Shown: piece by piece, positions 1-6,405 of the stretch
Position numbering within the stretch: position 1 is the stretch's first letter
How the letters are laid out: each line of letters opens with the position of its first letter
NCBI RefSeq assembly: GCF_964186625.1
Contig: NZ_OZ075108.1
Location: 1,674,001-1,738,000 of the forward strand
Source of the DNA: Asticcacaulis sp. MM231
GTDB lineage: Bacteria; Pseudomonadota; Alphaproteobacteria; Caulobacterales; Caulobacteraceae
Direction of reading: 5' to 3'
Length of the DNA: 64,000 nucleotides
Notes under the pieces: model-generated
Seen by the model: the letters and a program-made list of their open reading frames with translations, nothing else
The model's database searches: none
Told to the model about the DNA's origin: nothing
Position numbers and translations under genes: made by a program

Positions 1-60
1 CCTAATGGACTTCGAAGAAGGTCTAATGTGCACCTATATTGACGGCTAACCGATGCCTAT

Positions 61-510
61 TTAGCTGGTGTTGCGCAAGGCGGCGACCTCGGCCTCAAGC
101 TCGGAAATACGCCTACGCATCGGTGCTGTCGCCGCCTCAACTTCTGAGGCTGTGAACCGGGGCGTGATGTGCTGCGGACAATTCCAGTCAAACGCTTCAA
201 GTTTCAGGACAATGCCGCGCTCGGCCAATCCGCGATAACCCGGCGTTGCCAGCTTGGCTGCCAGTTCAGGGTCCGCAGTAAGATCGTGAACTGAAGCATG
301 GGCTAGCACTTTAAGGCGCGACTGATGTGTATAATCCATGAGGAACAGCGAAACGCGGTCATCAGCGCTCACATTCCCAAGGCTGATATATTGACGGTTG
401 CCGCCGAAATCGGCGAATCCCATGTGGGTTTCATCGAGTATCTTCAGAAACCCCACTGGGCCGCCACGATGCTGGACATACGGCCATCCGTTTTCTGATA
501 CGCTCGCCAT
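61..510 (-). CDS. pyridoxamine 5'-phosphate oxidase-family protein, 5'-truncated
   Basis: The 149 residues match the FMN-binding split-barrel family of small PNPOx-like flavoproteins: a YVQHRGGP segment near residue 11, then ADFGGNRQYISLGN and FLMDY, and a C-terminal NCPQHITPRF signature before a short coiled tail. Substrate is unknown. The first available start is the ATG at 510, but the frame stays open upstream to at least 642 and reads FIAARDSFY just before that Met, which is normal N-terminal family sequence. No ATG, GTG or TTG occurs in frame between 511 and 642. The true N-terminus therefore appears to have been lost at a junction next to the integrase remnant. The product from 510 would lack the first strand of the fold and may be non-functional. 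Family call is firm; functionality is doubtful. Confidence 0.75.
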   Translation of the reverse strand: MASVSENGWPYVQHRGGPVGFLKILDETHMGFADFGGNRQYISLGNVSADDRVSLFLMDYTHQSRLKVLAHASVHDLTADPELAAKLATPGYRGLAERGIVLKLEAFDWNCPQHITPRFTASEVEAATAPMRRRISELEAEVAALRNTS

Positions 511-641
511 GTAAAAGCTGTCGCGTGCCGCAATGAACCCAGCTTCAGCCTCCGTAAAGCGTCCTGATGGTCGCTCGATGCCTCGTTCCCAAATTGAAGC
601 AGCTCTGTTGGTGGTTTGAGCTGCATGGACGGAAGGGGTGA

Positions 642-962
642 TTATTCCTCGGCGATGACGCTGAACGTGCTGCCTGCGGCCAAAACAGCGGCGGCTGCGA
701 CCTTCTTTCTTTCGACGCTCGGGTCGGCGCCAGCGTCCATGGTCCGACGCGCATCTTCCCGCCGTTCGCGCGCCTCCTTTAAAGTGGTCTCTGGATAGGT
801 CCCGATCGAAAGTTGAAGCTCCTTACCGCCAAATCGGTATTTCAGGCGCCAGAGCTTGGCACCTGTCGGGCGGACGATGAGGAACAGTCCGCCGCCATCA
901 AACAATTTATATTGTTTCGTCTGAGGCTTAGCGTTGCGAATAGCCGTGTCCGAGAGGGCCAT
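642..962 (-). pseudogene. tyrosine integrase, N-terminal remnant (DUF4102 arm-binding domain)
   Basis: About 106 residues starting MALSDTAIRNAKP at the ATG at 962. They carry the arm-type DNA-binding domain typical of P4-like or tRNA-targeting integrases: LFDGGGLFLIVRPTGAKLW, then the IGTYPETTLKEAR motif, then a basic helix. The sequence stops at TAA (642-644) right after the linker, so the core-binding and catalytic domains with the R-H-R-Y residues are absent. A full integrase is about 400 residues. The gene begins about 170 bp from the 3' end of tRNA-Asn and points away from it, the usual arrangement of an integrase beside its attachment site. I read it as the stump left after most of an integrated element was deleted. 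Confidence 0.85.
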
Positions 963-1021
963 GGGGGTCACTTTTTGGCGTTGAGTCCCACTTTCAAATC
1001 TGACCCCCAAAGTGACCCCCA
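963..1021. repeat. 12-bp inverted repeat with direct repeats upstream of integrase
   Basis: GGGGGTCACTTT at 963-974 is the exact reverse complement of AAAGTGACCCCC at 1009-1020. A direct repeat TGACCCCCA occurs at 1001-1009 and again at 1013-1021. The sites lie between the integrase start and tRNA-Asn, where arm-type integrase sites or an integrase operator would be expected. That function is inferred from position only. Confidence 0.6.
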
Positions 1022-1132
1022 ATTTGCTGGGATACGACGGGACACGCAGAACCGCCGCGGGACAGTTAAGCCGTTAAGATACCAGATTTTAAGGGATTTT
1101 TCAACGCCATGGGACGTGGATACATGCCAAGC

Positions 1133-1208
1133 TGGCTCCCCGAACAGGACTCGAACCTGTGACAAGTCGATTAACAGTCGACTGCTCTACCAACTGAGCT
1201 ATCGGGGA
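1133..1208 (-). tRNA. tRNA-Asn (GTT)
   Basis: A complete 76-nt cloverleaf on the minus strand. The 5' acceptor TCCCCGA pairs with TCGGGGA, the D arm is present, the anticodon loop is CTGTTAA with anticodon GTT, and the T arm contains GGTTCGAGTCC. The discriminator is G and the CCA end is encoded (1133-1135). It is the probable attachment gene for the element whose integrase stump lies downstream. Confidence 0.95.
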
Positions 1209-1324
1209 ACGATTAGCTTGGCAAGGCGCGCCCTATAGCAAGGGTTTGAACCCCATGGCAAGCCCTATCGCCAAGTTTTGCACAACTATCCCAAATAAAT
1301 GCGTTTACCTGGGCCCGGGGCGAA

Positions 1325-1352
1325 AAAAAGCCCGAAAATACGCTTTCGGGCT
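1325..1352 (-). terminator. rho-independent terminator (best on minus strand)
   Basis: AGCCCGAAA at 1329-1337 pairs with TTTCGGGCT at 1344-1352 around a 6-nt loop. On the minus strand the hairpin is followed by a run of T, an ideal intrinsic terminator; on the plus strand only a broken T tract follows. No annotated minus-strand gene lies between it and 1553, so it would end an unrecognised short transcript. The surrounding gap (1209-1552) otherwise shows only the CtrA box. Confidence 0.7.
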
Positions 1353-1418
1353 TTAAAGTTTTGTGATGGTGGGTGTCTTAAGTAACGCTAAGACAACGCT
1401 GTTATGTAGGCGGTTAGG

Positions 1419-1433
1419 TTAATGGCGGGTTAA
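1419..1433. promoter_or_regulatory. CtrA box upstream of chemoreceptor gene
   Basis: TTAA-TGGCGGG-TTAA matches the CtrA consensus TTAA-N7-TTAA exactly. It lies about 120 bp upstream of the chemoreceptor start at 1553, consistent with CtrA control of motility genes in Caulobacterales. Binding is inferred. Confidence 0.6.
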
Positions 1434-1552
1434 TTCTCTCGTTTGGCGAAATATTTTTACATGCCTTTTAAATAGCTTGGGCGGCATGTGTTCACCACAA
1501 TTTAACGATGCCTGGAAGAAGTTCCTATTGTGTAACAAGTTAGGAATCAGCC

Positions 1553-2860
1553 GTGCGTCTTCCTCCGATCAAGATCCGTATCCGTGGCCTTCTGGCGCTC
1601 TTCTTTGTCGGGCTTGGCTTGGCGACCTTTGTTGTGTTGCAGCACACGAACGCTGTCAGTGGTCTGTTGGTTCAGGCGCAAAGCCAGGGCGCAGGGAATT
1701 ATATCGAACAGATTCGAAAACTTGAGGCAGGACTTGCTTCTCTGGCCATCATGACAGCGATCATTGTCGGGCTGGCTGGCCTGGGGGCAGCTATCTATTT
1801 TGATCGGGAAGTGTTTTCGGTTATCGACCGCCTGAGCCACTATACGGTGCGCTTAGCGGATCGTAAGTTTGATTTGCCAGCCGAAGGCGCGCATCGCTCC
1901 GACGAAATCGGCCGTCTGGCCAGTGCCCTTGATGTGCTGCGCGCCAACGGTCAGAAATTGATTGGCCTTGAAGAAGACGCCTCACATCACGCTGAACATA
2001 TCGCCCGCGAACGCGAACTTGCCTTGCAGGAACTCGGTGTAAAGCTGGAAGCGCAGGTATCAACGCTTCTGGAAGGGCTGACAAATTCGTCCAAGGCGAT
2101 GATCGTCTCGTCGGATCAGATGAGCCAGTCGGCCTTCGCGGCGTCTGAAAGCGCCGGCAAAGTGGCTTCGGTCGCGGTCTCTACGTCTGAGAGCGCGCAA
2201 AAAGTAGCGGCCACGGTGATGGAGCTGTCGCAAACCGCCAACGAAATCGCCGGGTCAACGCAGATTTCGACCGAGGTTTCGGCACGCGCTTCGGCCGAAG
2301 CCGAATCGACCTCCACCATGATGACCCGACTCAGCCGCAGCGCCGATGAAATCAGCGCGGTGGTGGACATGATCACCTCGATTGCCCAGCAAACCAACCT
2401 CCTAGCGCTCAACGCCACCATTGAGGCGGCGCGGGCAGGGGAGCATGGCGCAGGCTTTGCCGTGGTAGCCTCCGAGGTTAAAACCCTGTCGCAGCAAACA
2501 GAAAAGGCCACGCGCGAAATCACCGCCAAGGTTCAGCAGATCCAAAGCGACGCTGGCGAAGCGACCCTAGCTATTGCAGCTATCGTGGGAACTATCAGCG
2601 AATTGCGTTCCGGCGCTGATGATATCGCCCGCTCCGTGGCGGCCCAGCAGATGGCCACCAGTCAGATCGCTGAGACCGTCGAATCTCTGGCGGAGGGTTC
2701 GGCCAGCGTCGGCAATGACATCGACGCCGTGCGCGATGTTGCCAATGAAACCGGACAGGTCGCCAGTGTGGTGTTTGAAGAGGCCAAATCTGTGAGTGAG
2801 GCGTCTGACAGGCTGAAGATGGAAATCGCCAAATTCCTGAACAGCATGCGGGCGGCATGA
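1553..2860 (+). CDS. methyl-accepting chemotaxis protein
   Basis: A 435-residue inner-membrane chemoreceptor. A basic N-tip precedes TM1 (about 12-30), a very short periplasmic stretch (31-61), TM2 (62-83), a HAMP domain (about 84-136) and a long coiled-coil signalling domain. The CheA/CheW-binding hairpin tip, around residues 274-313, contains [20 protein letters not shown] and [11 protein letters not shown]. The roughly 30-residue periplasmic loop is far too small for a normal ligand domain, so it may sense the membrane or cytoplasmic signals, or act through a partner. The start is a GTG with AGGA upstream. A CtrA box lies at 1419-1433 and a plus-strand terminator at 3048-3070, beyond the antisense tRNA-Cys, suggesting a monocistronic unit. 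Confidence 0.92.
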   Translation: MRLPPIKIRIRGLLALFFVGLGLATFVVLQHTNAVSGLLVQAQSQGAGNYIEQIRKLEAGLASLAIMTAIIVGLAGLGAAIYFDREVFSVIDRLSHYTVRLADRKFDLPAEGAHRSDEIGRLASALDVLRANGQKLIGLEEDASHHAEHIARERELALQELGVKLEAQVSTLLEGLTNSSKAMIVSSDQMSQSAFAASESAGKVASVAVSTSESAQKVAATVMELSQTANEIAGSTQISTEVSARASAEAESTSTMMTRLSRSADEISAVVDMITSIAQQTNLLALNATIEAARAGEHGAGFAVVASEVKTLSQQTEKATREITAKVQQIQSDAGEATLAIAAIVGTISELRSGADDIARSVAAQQMATSQIAETVESLAEGSASVGNDIDAVRDVANETGQVASVVFEEAKSVSEASDRLKMEIAKFLNSMRAA

Positions 2861-2889
2861 TAGCCGGCTGAATATATTGGGGAAACGCT

Positions 2890-2963
2890 TGGAGGCCTGA
2901 CCCGGAGTCGAACCGGGCTTCACGGATTTGCAATCCGGTGCGTAACCGCTCCGCCATCAGGCC
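2890..2963 (-). tRNA. tRNA-Cys (GCA)
   Basis: A complete 74-nt cloverleaf on the minus strand: acceptor GGCCTGA with TCAGGCC, anticodon loop TTGCAAA giving GCA, T arm GGTTCGACTCC, discriminator T and encoded CCA (2890-2892). Confidence 0.95.
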
Positions 2964-3047
2964 TCATCAGAGCGAAGCGGTGAGCTATCAGATCGCATCA
3001 CCGCCTGCAATCATTTGTCGGCGAATTTAGCTAATAATTTTGTATAA

Positions 3048-3070
3048 GCCCACAGGATTGTGGGTTTTTT
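3048..3070 (+). terminator. rho-independent terminator after chemoreceptor
   Basis: GCCCACA (3048-3054), loop GGAT, TGTGGGT (3059-3065), then a T run to 3070. It is the first plus-strand terminator after the chemoreceptor gene, on the far side of the antisense tRNA-Cys. Confidence 0.75.
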
Positions 3071-3170
3071 GCCGAAAAACAAACGTAAATGCCGATTGAA
3101 GCCGCGCAGGCTTCCGCTTATAAGCGGTGCAACCGTTTCTAAGTTCGAGTTTGCCAAAGGGGTTATATCC

Positions 3171-3800
3171 ATGGATCTTTACGCCGCCCGCCAGAATATG
3201 GTCGAATCCCAGGTTCGCGTGAATGATGTCACCGATATGCCTCTGCAACTGGCCATGCGTCACATCCAGCGCGAACGCTTGTGTGCGCCGTCGCAAGCCT
3301 TTGGCGCTTATGGCGAGGTCGAAAGCCCCATCGCACCGGGACGCGTGCTGATGAAGCCACGCGATATCTCGAAGCTCTTGCAAATAGCCGAGCCCAAGGC
3401 CGGCGAGCGCGCACTGGCGATCGCTGCCCCTTATGCCGCTGCCGTTCTGAGCCATGCCGGTCTCAAGGTGACAGCGCAGGAATCGGATCCGCGCGTCCTG
3501 TCGGTCACCGAGCCTTATCTCAAGGAACTCGGTGTCACGATTGAAACGAACGATCTGAAAGTGCCTGCGGGTACGGACTATGACATAATCATCATTGAGG
3601 GCGCCGTGGCCGAAGTGCCGGCGGCCTGGCTTGAGGCTTTGAAAGTCGGAGGGCGCCTAGCCGTGGTGGTGCGCGATGGTGCTGTCGGCCACGCCCGGCT
3701 TTATATCCGACTTCAATCGGGTGTCTCAGAGCGCGATGTCTTTGACTCAACACCATCCACGCTGCCTGGTTTTGAGCGGGCTCCGTCCTTCCAGTTCTGA
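3171..3800 (+). CDS. protein-L-isoaspartate O-methyltransferase-like protein
   Basis: A 209-residue Rossmann protein of the PCMT family, which in its active form methylates isoaspartyl residues with SAM to repair damaged proteins. The N-terminus (MDLYAARQNMVESQVRVNDV) matches the family's helical cap. The SAM-binding loop, usually G-x-G-x-G, reads AIAAPYAAAVLSHAG here and lacks the glycines, so catalysis is uncertain. The ATG at 3171 is chosen because AAAGGGG sits 9 bases upstream; the frame is open further up but without a ribosome site. A strong terminator follows (3806-3832). A pcm-like gene before a TolC-type channel gene is a neighbourhood I recall from Caulobacter. Family call is good; enzymatic activity doubtful. 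Confidence 0.8.
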   Translation: MDLYAARQNMVESQVRVNDVTDMPLQLAMRHIQRERLCAPSQAFGAYGEVESPIAPGRVLMKPRDISKLLQIAEPKAGERALAIAAPYAAAVLSHAGLKVTAQESDPRVLSVTEPYLKELGVTIETNDLKVPAGTDYDIIIIEGAVAEVPAAWLEALKVGGRLAVVVRDGAVGHARLYIRLQSGVSERDVFDSTPSTLPGFERAPSFQF

Positions 3801-3805
3801 TGAAG

Positions 3806-3832
3806 TGGCCAGTCTTAGCACTGGCCATTTTT
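3806..3832 (+). terminator. rho-independent terminator after pcm-like gene
   Basis: Perfect 8-bp stem TGGCCAGT (3806-3813) with ACTGGCCA (3820-3827), loop CTTAGC, followed by TTTTT. The 260 bases from here to the tolC start hold no other feature I can support. Confidence 0.85.
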
Positions 3833-4094
3833 GCAGGCGCTGCTGCTGACATAAATCGTCCGGCTAACGGATAGAGTGATGCAAAAAAGTCGCCCGCTGA
3901 CGAAGAGTGTCAGATGTGACTAGAAAATGCCAAACGTGAAAAATCCTTAACTCGCCAAGATCGTAAAGTTCTGGCAGTAGGGAATAAGTGGTAATTTATC
4001 GCATCGCCCCCGAACGATGCCGCAGGTACATGCGGTTACGGGGTAACAGGCCGTGTTTGTGGTCTGCCTTAAACTTTATGGGGACGTCTTTAAC

Positions 4095-5492
4095 ATGATG
4101 AAATTCAAGCTTGCCAGGTATGCCGCCGTGTCGGTTCTGGCCCTTACCGTGAACGCATTCGGAAGCATCGGTGCGCAGGCGGAAAGCCTGAATGACGCCA
4201 TCGCCATGGCCTATGCGCAAAACCCAACCTTGCAGCGCAGCCGCGCTACCCAGCGCGCCACCGACAAATCCTACGTCCAGACCCGTTCGCAGCTAGGGCC
4301 GAATTTGAGCGCCAGCGCTACAAGTACCTATAACGACCTGCCAACGGCTGGCAACCGTGCTTCGACCAGCGCCGGTATCACCGCCAATCAGACGCTTTTT
4401 GCTTCGGGTGGGATTGCTTCATCGCTGGATGCGTCACGCGCAAATGTCAAGGCCGGTCAGGAAGGTCTGCGTTCTACCGAGTTGGCTGTCCTGCTTGACG
4501 TCATCAGCGTCTATACCGCCGTGCGCCGCGACCAGCGCGCCCTGCAGATTTCGCAGGATAATTATGACATTCTCAAGCAGCAGCTCGACCAGACCCAGGC
4601 TCAGTTCGACGCCGGCCAACTGACGCGCACCGATGTGGCGCAGTCGCAGGCCCGTTTGTCGGCTTCGGCGGCGTCGCTGGCTTCGGCCCAGGCCCAACTT
4701 GATTCAGACCGCGCGTCTTATGTGGCCGTTGTGGGGCAGGCGCCGGTGGCGCTCGATCCTGAGCCGCCCCTCCCGGGACTGCCCTCAGATTTCAATGCTG
4801 CGCTTGATGCGGCCCAAAAGAACAATCCCGACCTGCAATCGGCGCTCTATGGCGCTGATGCGCTTAAGGCTCAGGTGAGGGCGCAGCGTTCGGTCTTTGG
4901 CCCGACGGTCTCGCTTTCCGCCACAACGGGCGGCAATGTGCCCGGTTTTGAAGTCGGCGATATCGCCGACAATGACGCCACATCGGCCAGCCTGCGTTTG
5001 TCGATACCCTTGTTCAGTGCCGGGTTGAATGGTTCCCGCGTCCGTCAGGCGACCGAAAACTACAATGCCCAGGTCGCTGTGGTCGAATCGACCCGCCGTC
5101 AGGTGGTGTCGTCGGTCTCGCAAGCCTGGTCGCAGATGCTGGCGGCGCGTTCGGCGGTGCTTTCCAATCAGGAGCAGGTCAAGGCCGCGACCGTGGCTGC
5201 CGAAGGGGTCAAGGTCGAGCAACAGGTCGGTTTGCGCACCAATATCGAAGTGCTGAACGCGCAGCAGGAATTGAAGTCAGCGCAATTGTCGCTGGTGGAG
5301 GCCGAGCGCAGTCAATATGTCGCCGCCAGCCAGCTTTTGTCGGTGATGGGCGGGATGACCGCGAAGGCCTTCGTGCCGGATATTGATGTCTATGATCCGC
5401 AGAAGCACTTTGACGATGTGAAAAAGAAGGGGCGGACGCCTCTGGAGCCGGTTGTTCAGGCGCTCGATGGCCTGGCGGCTGGAGGCAAGTAA
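4095..5492 (+). CDS. TolC-family outer membrane efflux/secretion channel
   Basis: A 465-residue outer-membrane factor. The signal peptide MMKFKLARYAAVSVLALTVN ends around GAQA-ES (residue 30). The mature part opens SLNDAIAMAYAQNPTLQ, the hallmark first helix of TolC proteins, and shows the expected duplication: two alpha-helical hairpins (for example QISQDNYDILKQQLDQTQAQ and the later VLSNQEQVKAATVAAEGVK), each preceded by a beta segment. It would form a trimeric channel spanning the outer membrane and periplasm, serving a type I secretion or RND pump. In Caulobacter the equivalent RsaF-type protein exports the S-layer, but no ABC or adaptor partner lies in this window. The ATG at 4095 is preferred over an upstream frame-open codon because the signal peptide begins there and a GGGGA lies upstream. 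Confidence 0.9.
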   Translation: MMKFKLARYAAVSVLALTVNAFGSIGAQAESLNDAIAMAYAQNPTLQRSRATQRATDKSYVQTRSQLGPNLSASATSTYNDLPTAGNRASTSAGITANQTLFASGGIASSLDASRANVKAGQEGLRSTELAVLLDVISVYTAVRRDQRALQISQDNYDILKQQLDQTQAQFDAGQLTRTDVAQSQARLSASAASLASAQAQLDSDRASYVAVVGQAPVALDPEPPLPGLPSDFNAALDAAQKNNPDLQSALYGADALKAQVRAQRSVFGPTVSLSATTGGNVPGFEVGDIADNDATSASLRLSIPLFSAGLNGSRVRQATENYNAQVAVVESTRRQVVSSVSQAWSQMLAARSAVLSNQEQVKAATVAAEGVKVEQQVGLRTNIEVLNAQQELKSAQLSLVEAERSQYVAASQLLSVMGGMTAKAFVPDIDVYDPQKHFDDVKKKGRTPLEPVVQALDGLAAGGK

Positions 5493-5655
5493 TCCTTATT
5501 GCGACCTTATAATCCTGTGGCGAAGTCGGGCGCAGTTAACCGCCTTGCTTAACCACAGGAAATTCGTCGTTTCGACGAAATTTCGCTTGAGCGACCTGCC
5601 TAAAGAGTTGCAAAAAGCGCCAAATACGTGTCACCTGTACACGGTTTCAGTTCCC

Positions 5656-5666
5656 GAATCCGATTC
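5656..5666. promoter_or_regulatory. paired GANTC (CcrM) sites before popZ
   Basis: GAATC (5656-5660) and GATTC (5662-5666) lie one base apart, 18 bases before the popZ ATG. GANTC is the CcrM methylation site, and GcrA acts at methylated GANTC promoters in Caulobacter. A regulatory role here is inferred. Confidence 0.4.
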
Positions 5667-5683
5667 GCAGCAGTTAAAAAATC

Positions 5684-6235
5684 ATGGCAGAACAATCCGC
5701 ACACGAACCGACCATGGAGGAAATCCTCGCCTCTATCCGTCGCATCATCTCTGAAGATGACGCTCCGGAAGACGCGAAGGCCGAGCCTGAGGTCGAAGTC
5801 GAGGAAGAGCCCGAAGCCGTTGCTCCAGAACCGGAGCCGGAAATTGAGGACGAGCCGGAAGACGATGATGTGCTTGAACTGACGGAAACCTACGAAGCAC
5901 CGGCCGCCGTATCTATCGGTGACATCGACGCTTTTGATGCGCCGCCGCCTGCGCCTGTCGCTGCTGCACCGGCCCCCAAGCCGGCCCCGCGCCCTGCGGC
6001 GCCTTCGGCCGCCGGTGGTCTGGTCAGCGAGCGCACCGAATCGATCGCCGCCTCGTCGTTTGGTGCTCTGACCAGCAATCTGCTGGTGCCGCACAGCGAC
6101 CGCACGCTTGAAGACGTTGTCAAGGAACTGCTGCGTCCGCAACTGCAGGCCTGGCTTGATGAAAACCTGCCTGGCATCGTCGAAGAGCAGGTTCGCCTCG
6201 AAGTCGAACGTATTGCGCGTCAATCACGCCGTTAA
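5684..6235 (+). CDS. popZ: polar organizing protein PopZ
   Basis: A 183-residue protein with the three-part architecture of PopZ (DUF2497). The N-terminal helix PTMEEILASIRRIISEDDAP is the client-binding region. A low-complexity acidic, Pro/Glu/Ala-rich linker spans about residues 26-115. The C-terminal oligomerisation helices include RTLEDVVKELLRPQLQAWLD followed by NLPGIVEEQVRLEVERIAR. PopZ self-assembles into a polar matrix that anchors ParB/parS and recruits cell-cycle regulators. It is monocistronic here: a perfect terminator (6320-6352) separates it from valS, the same gene order I recall from Caulobacter. The acidic linker here is long and rich in E-P dipeptides. High confidence. Confidence 0.95.
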   Translation: MAEQSAHEPTMEEILASIRRIISEDDAPEDAKAEPEVEVEEEPEAVAPEPEPEIEDEPEDDDVLELTETYEAPAAVSIGDIDAFDAPPPAPVAAAPAPKPAPRPAAPSAAGGLVSERTESIAASSFGALTSNLLVPHSDRTLEDVVKELLRPQLQAWLDENLPGIVEEQVRLEVERIARQSRR

Positions 6236-6319
6236 GATCTGACAGCCGAGAAGACTTGGCATGGAGCTAAGACTTGGCACGACGCTAAAACATAGATTTT
6301 ATAAAGATCACCTGATAAG

Positions 6320-6352
6320 AGGGCGGCATCACTCCGGTGAGCCGCCCTTTTT
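6320..6352 (+). terminator. rho-independent terminator after popZ
   Basis: GGGCGGC (6321-6327) pairs with GCCGCCC (6341-6347), extended by A6320-T6348, followed by TTTTT. It lies inside the open frame upstream of valS and therefore supports the later valS start at 6406. Confidence 0.85.
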
Positions 6353-6405
6353 CCTTAAAAGTCGCCCTGTCGCTTTTCCGCCCAGGCTATTCCCCTTACG
6401 AGACC

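Noticed and set aside
1120..1225. GCCAAGC / GCTTGGC inverted repeat flanking tRNA-Asn as a possible att site
   Set aside because: Only 7-8 bp and inverted; attachment cores are direct repeats that include the tRNA 3' end. No second copy of the tRNA end was found.
5538..5560. CtrA-like TTAACCGCCTTGCTTAACC before popZ
   Set aside because: The spacing between TTAA halves is 9, not 7, so it does not meet the CtrA consensus.
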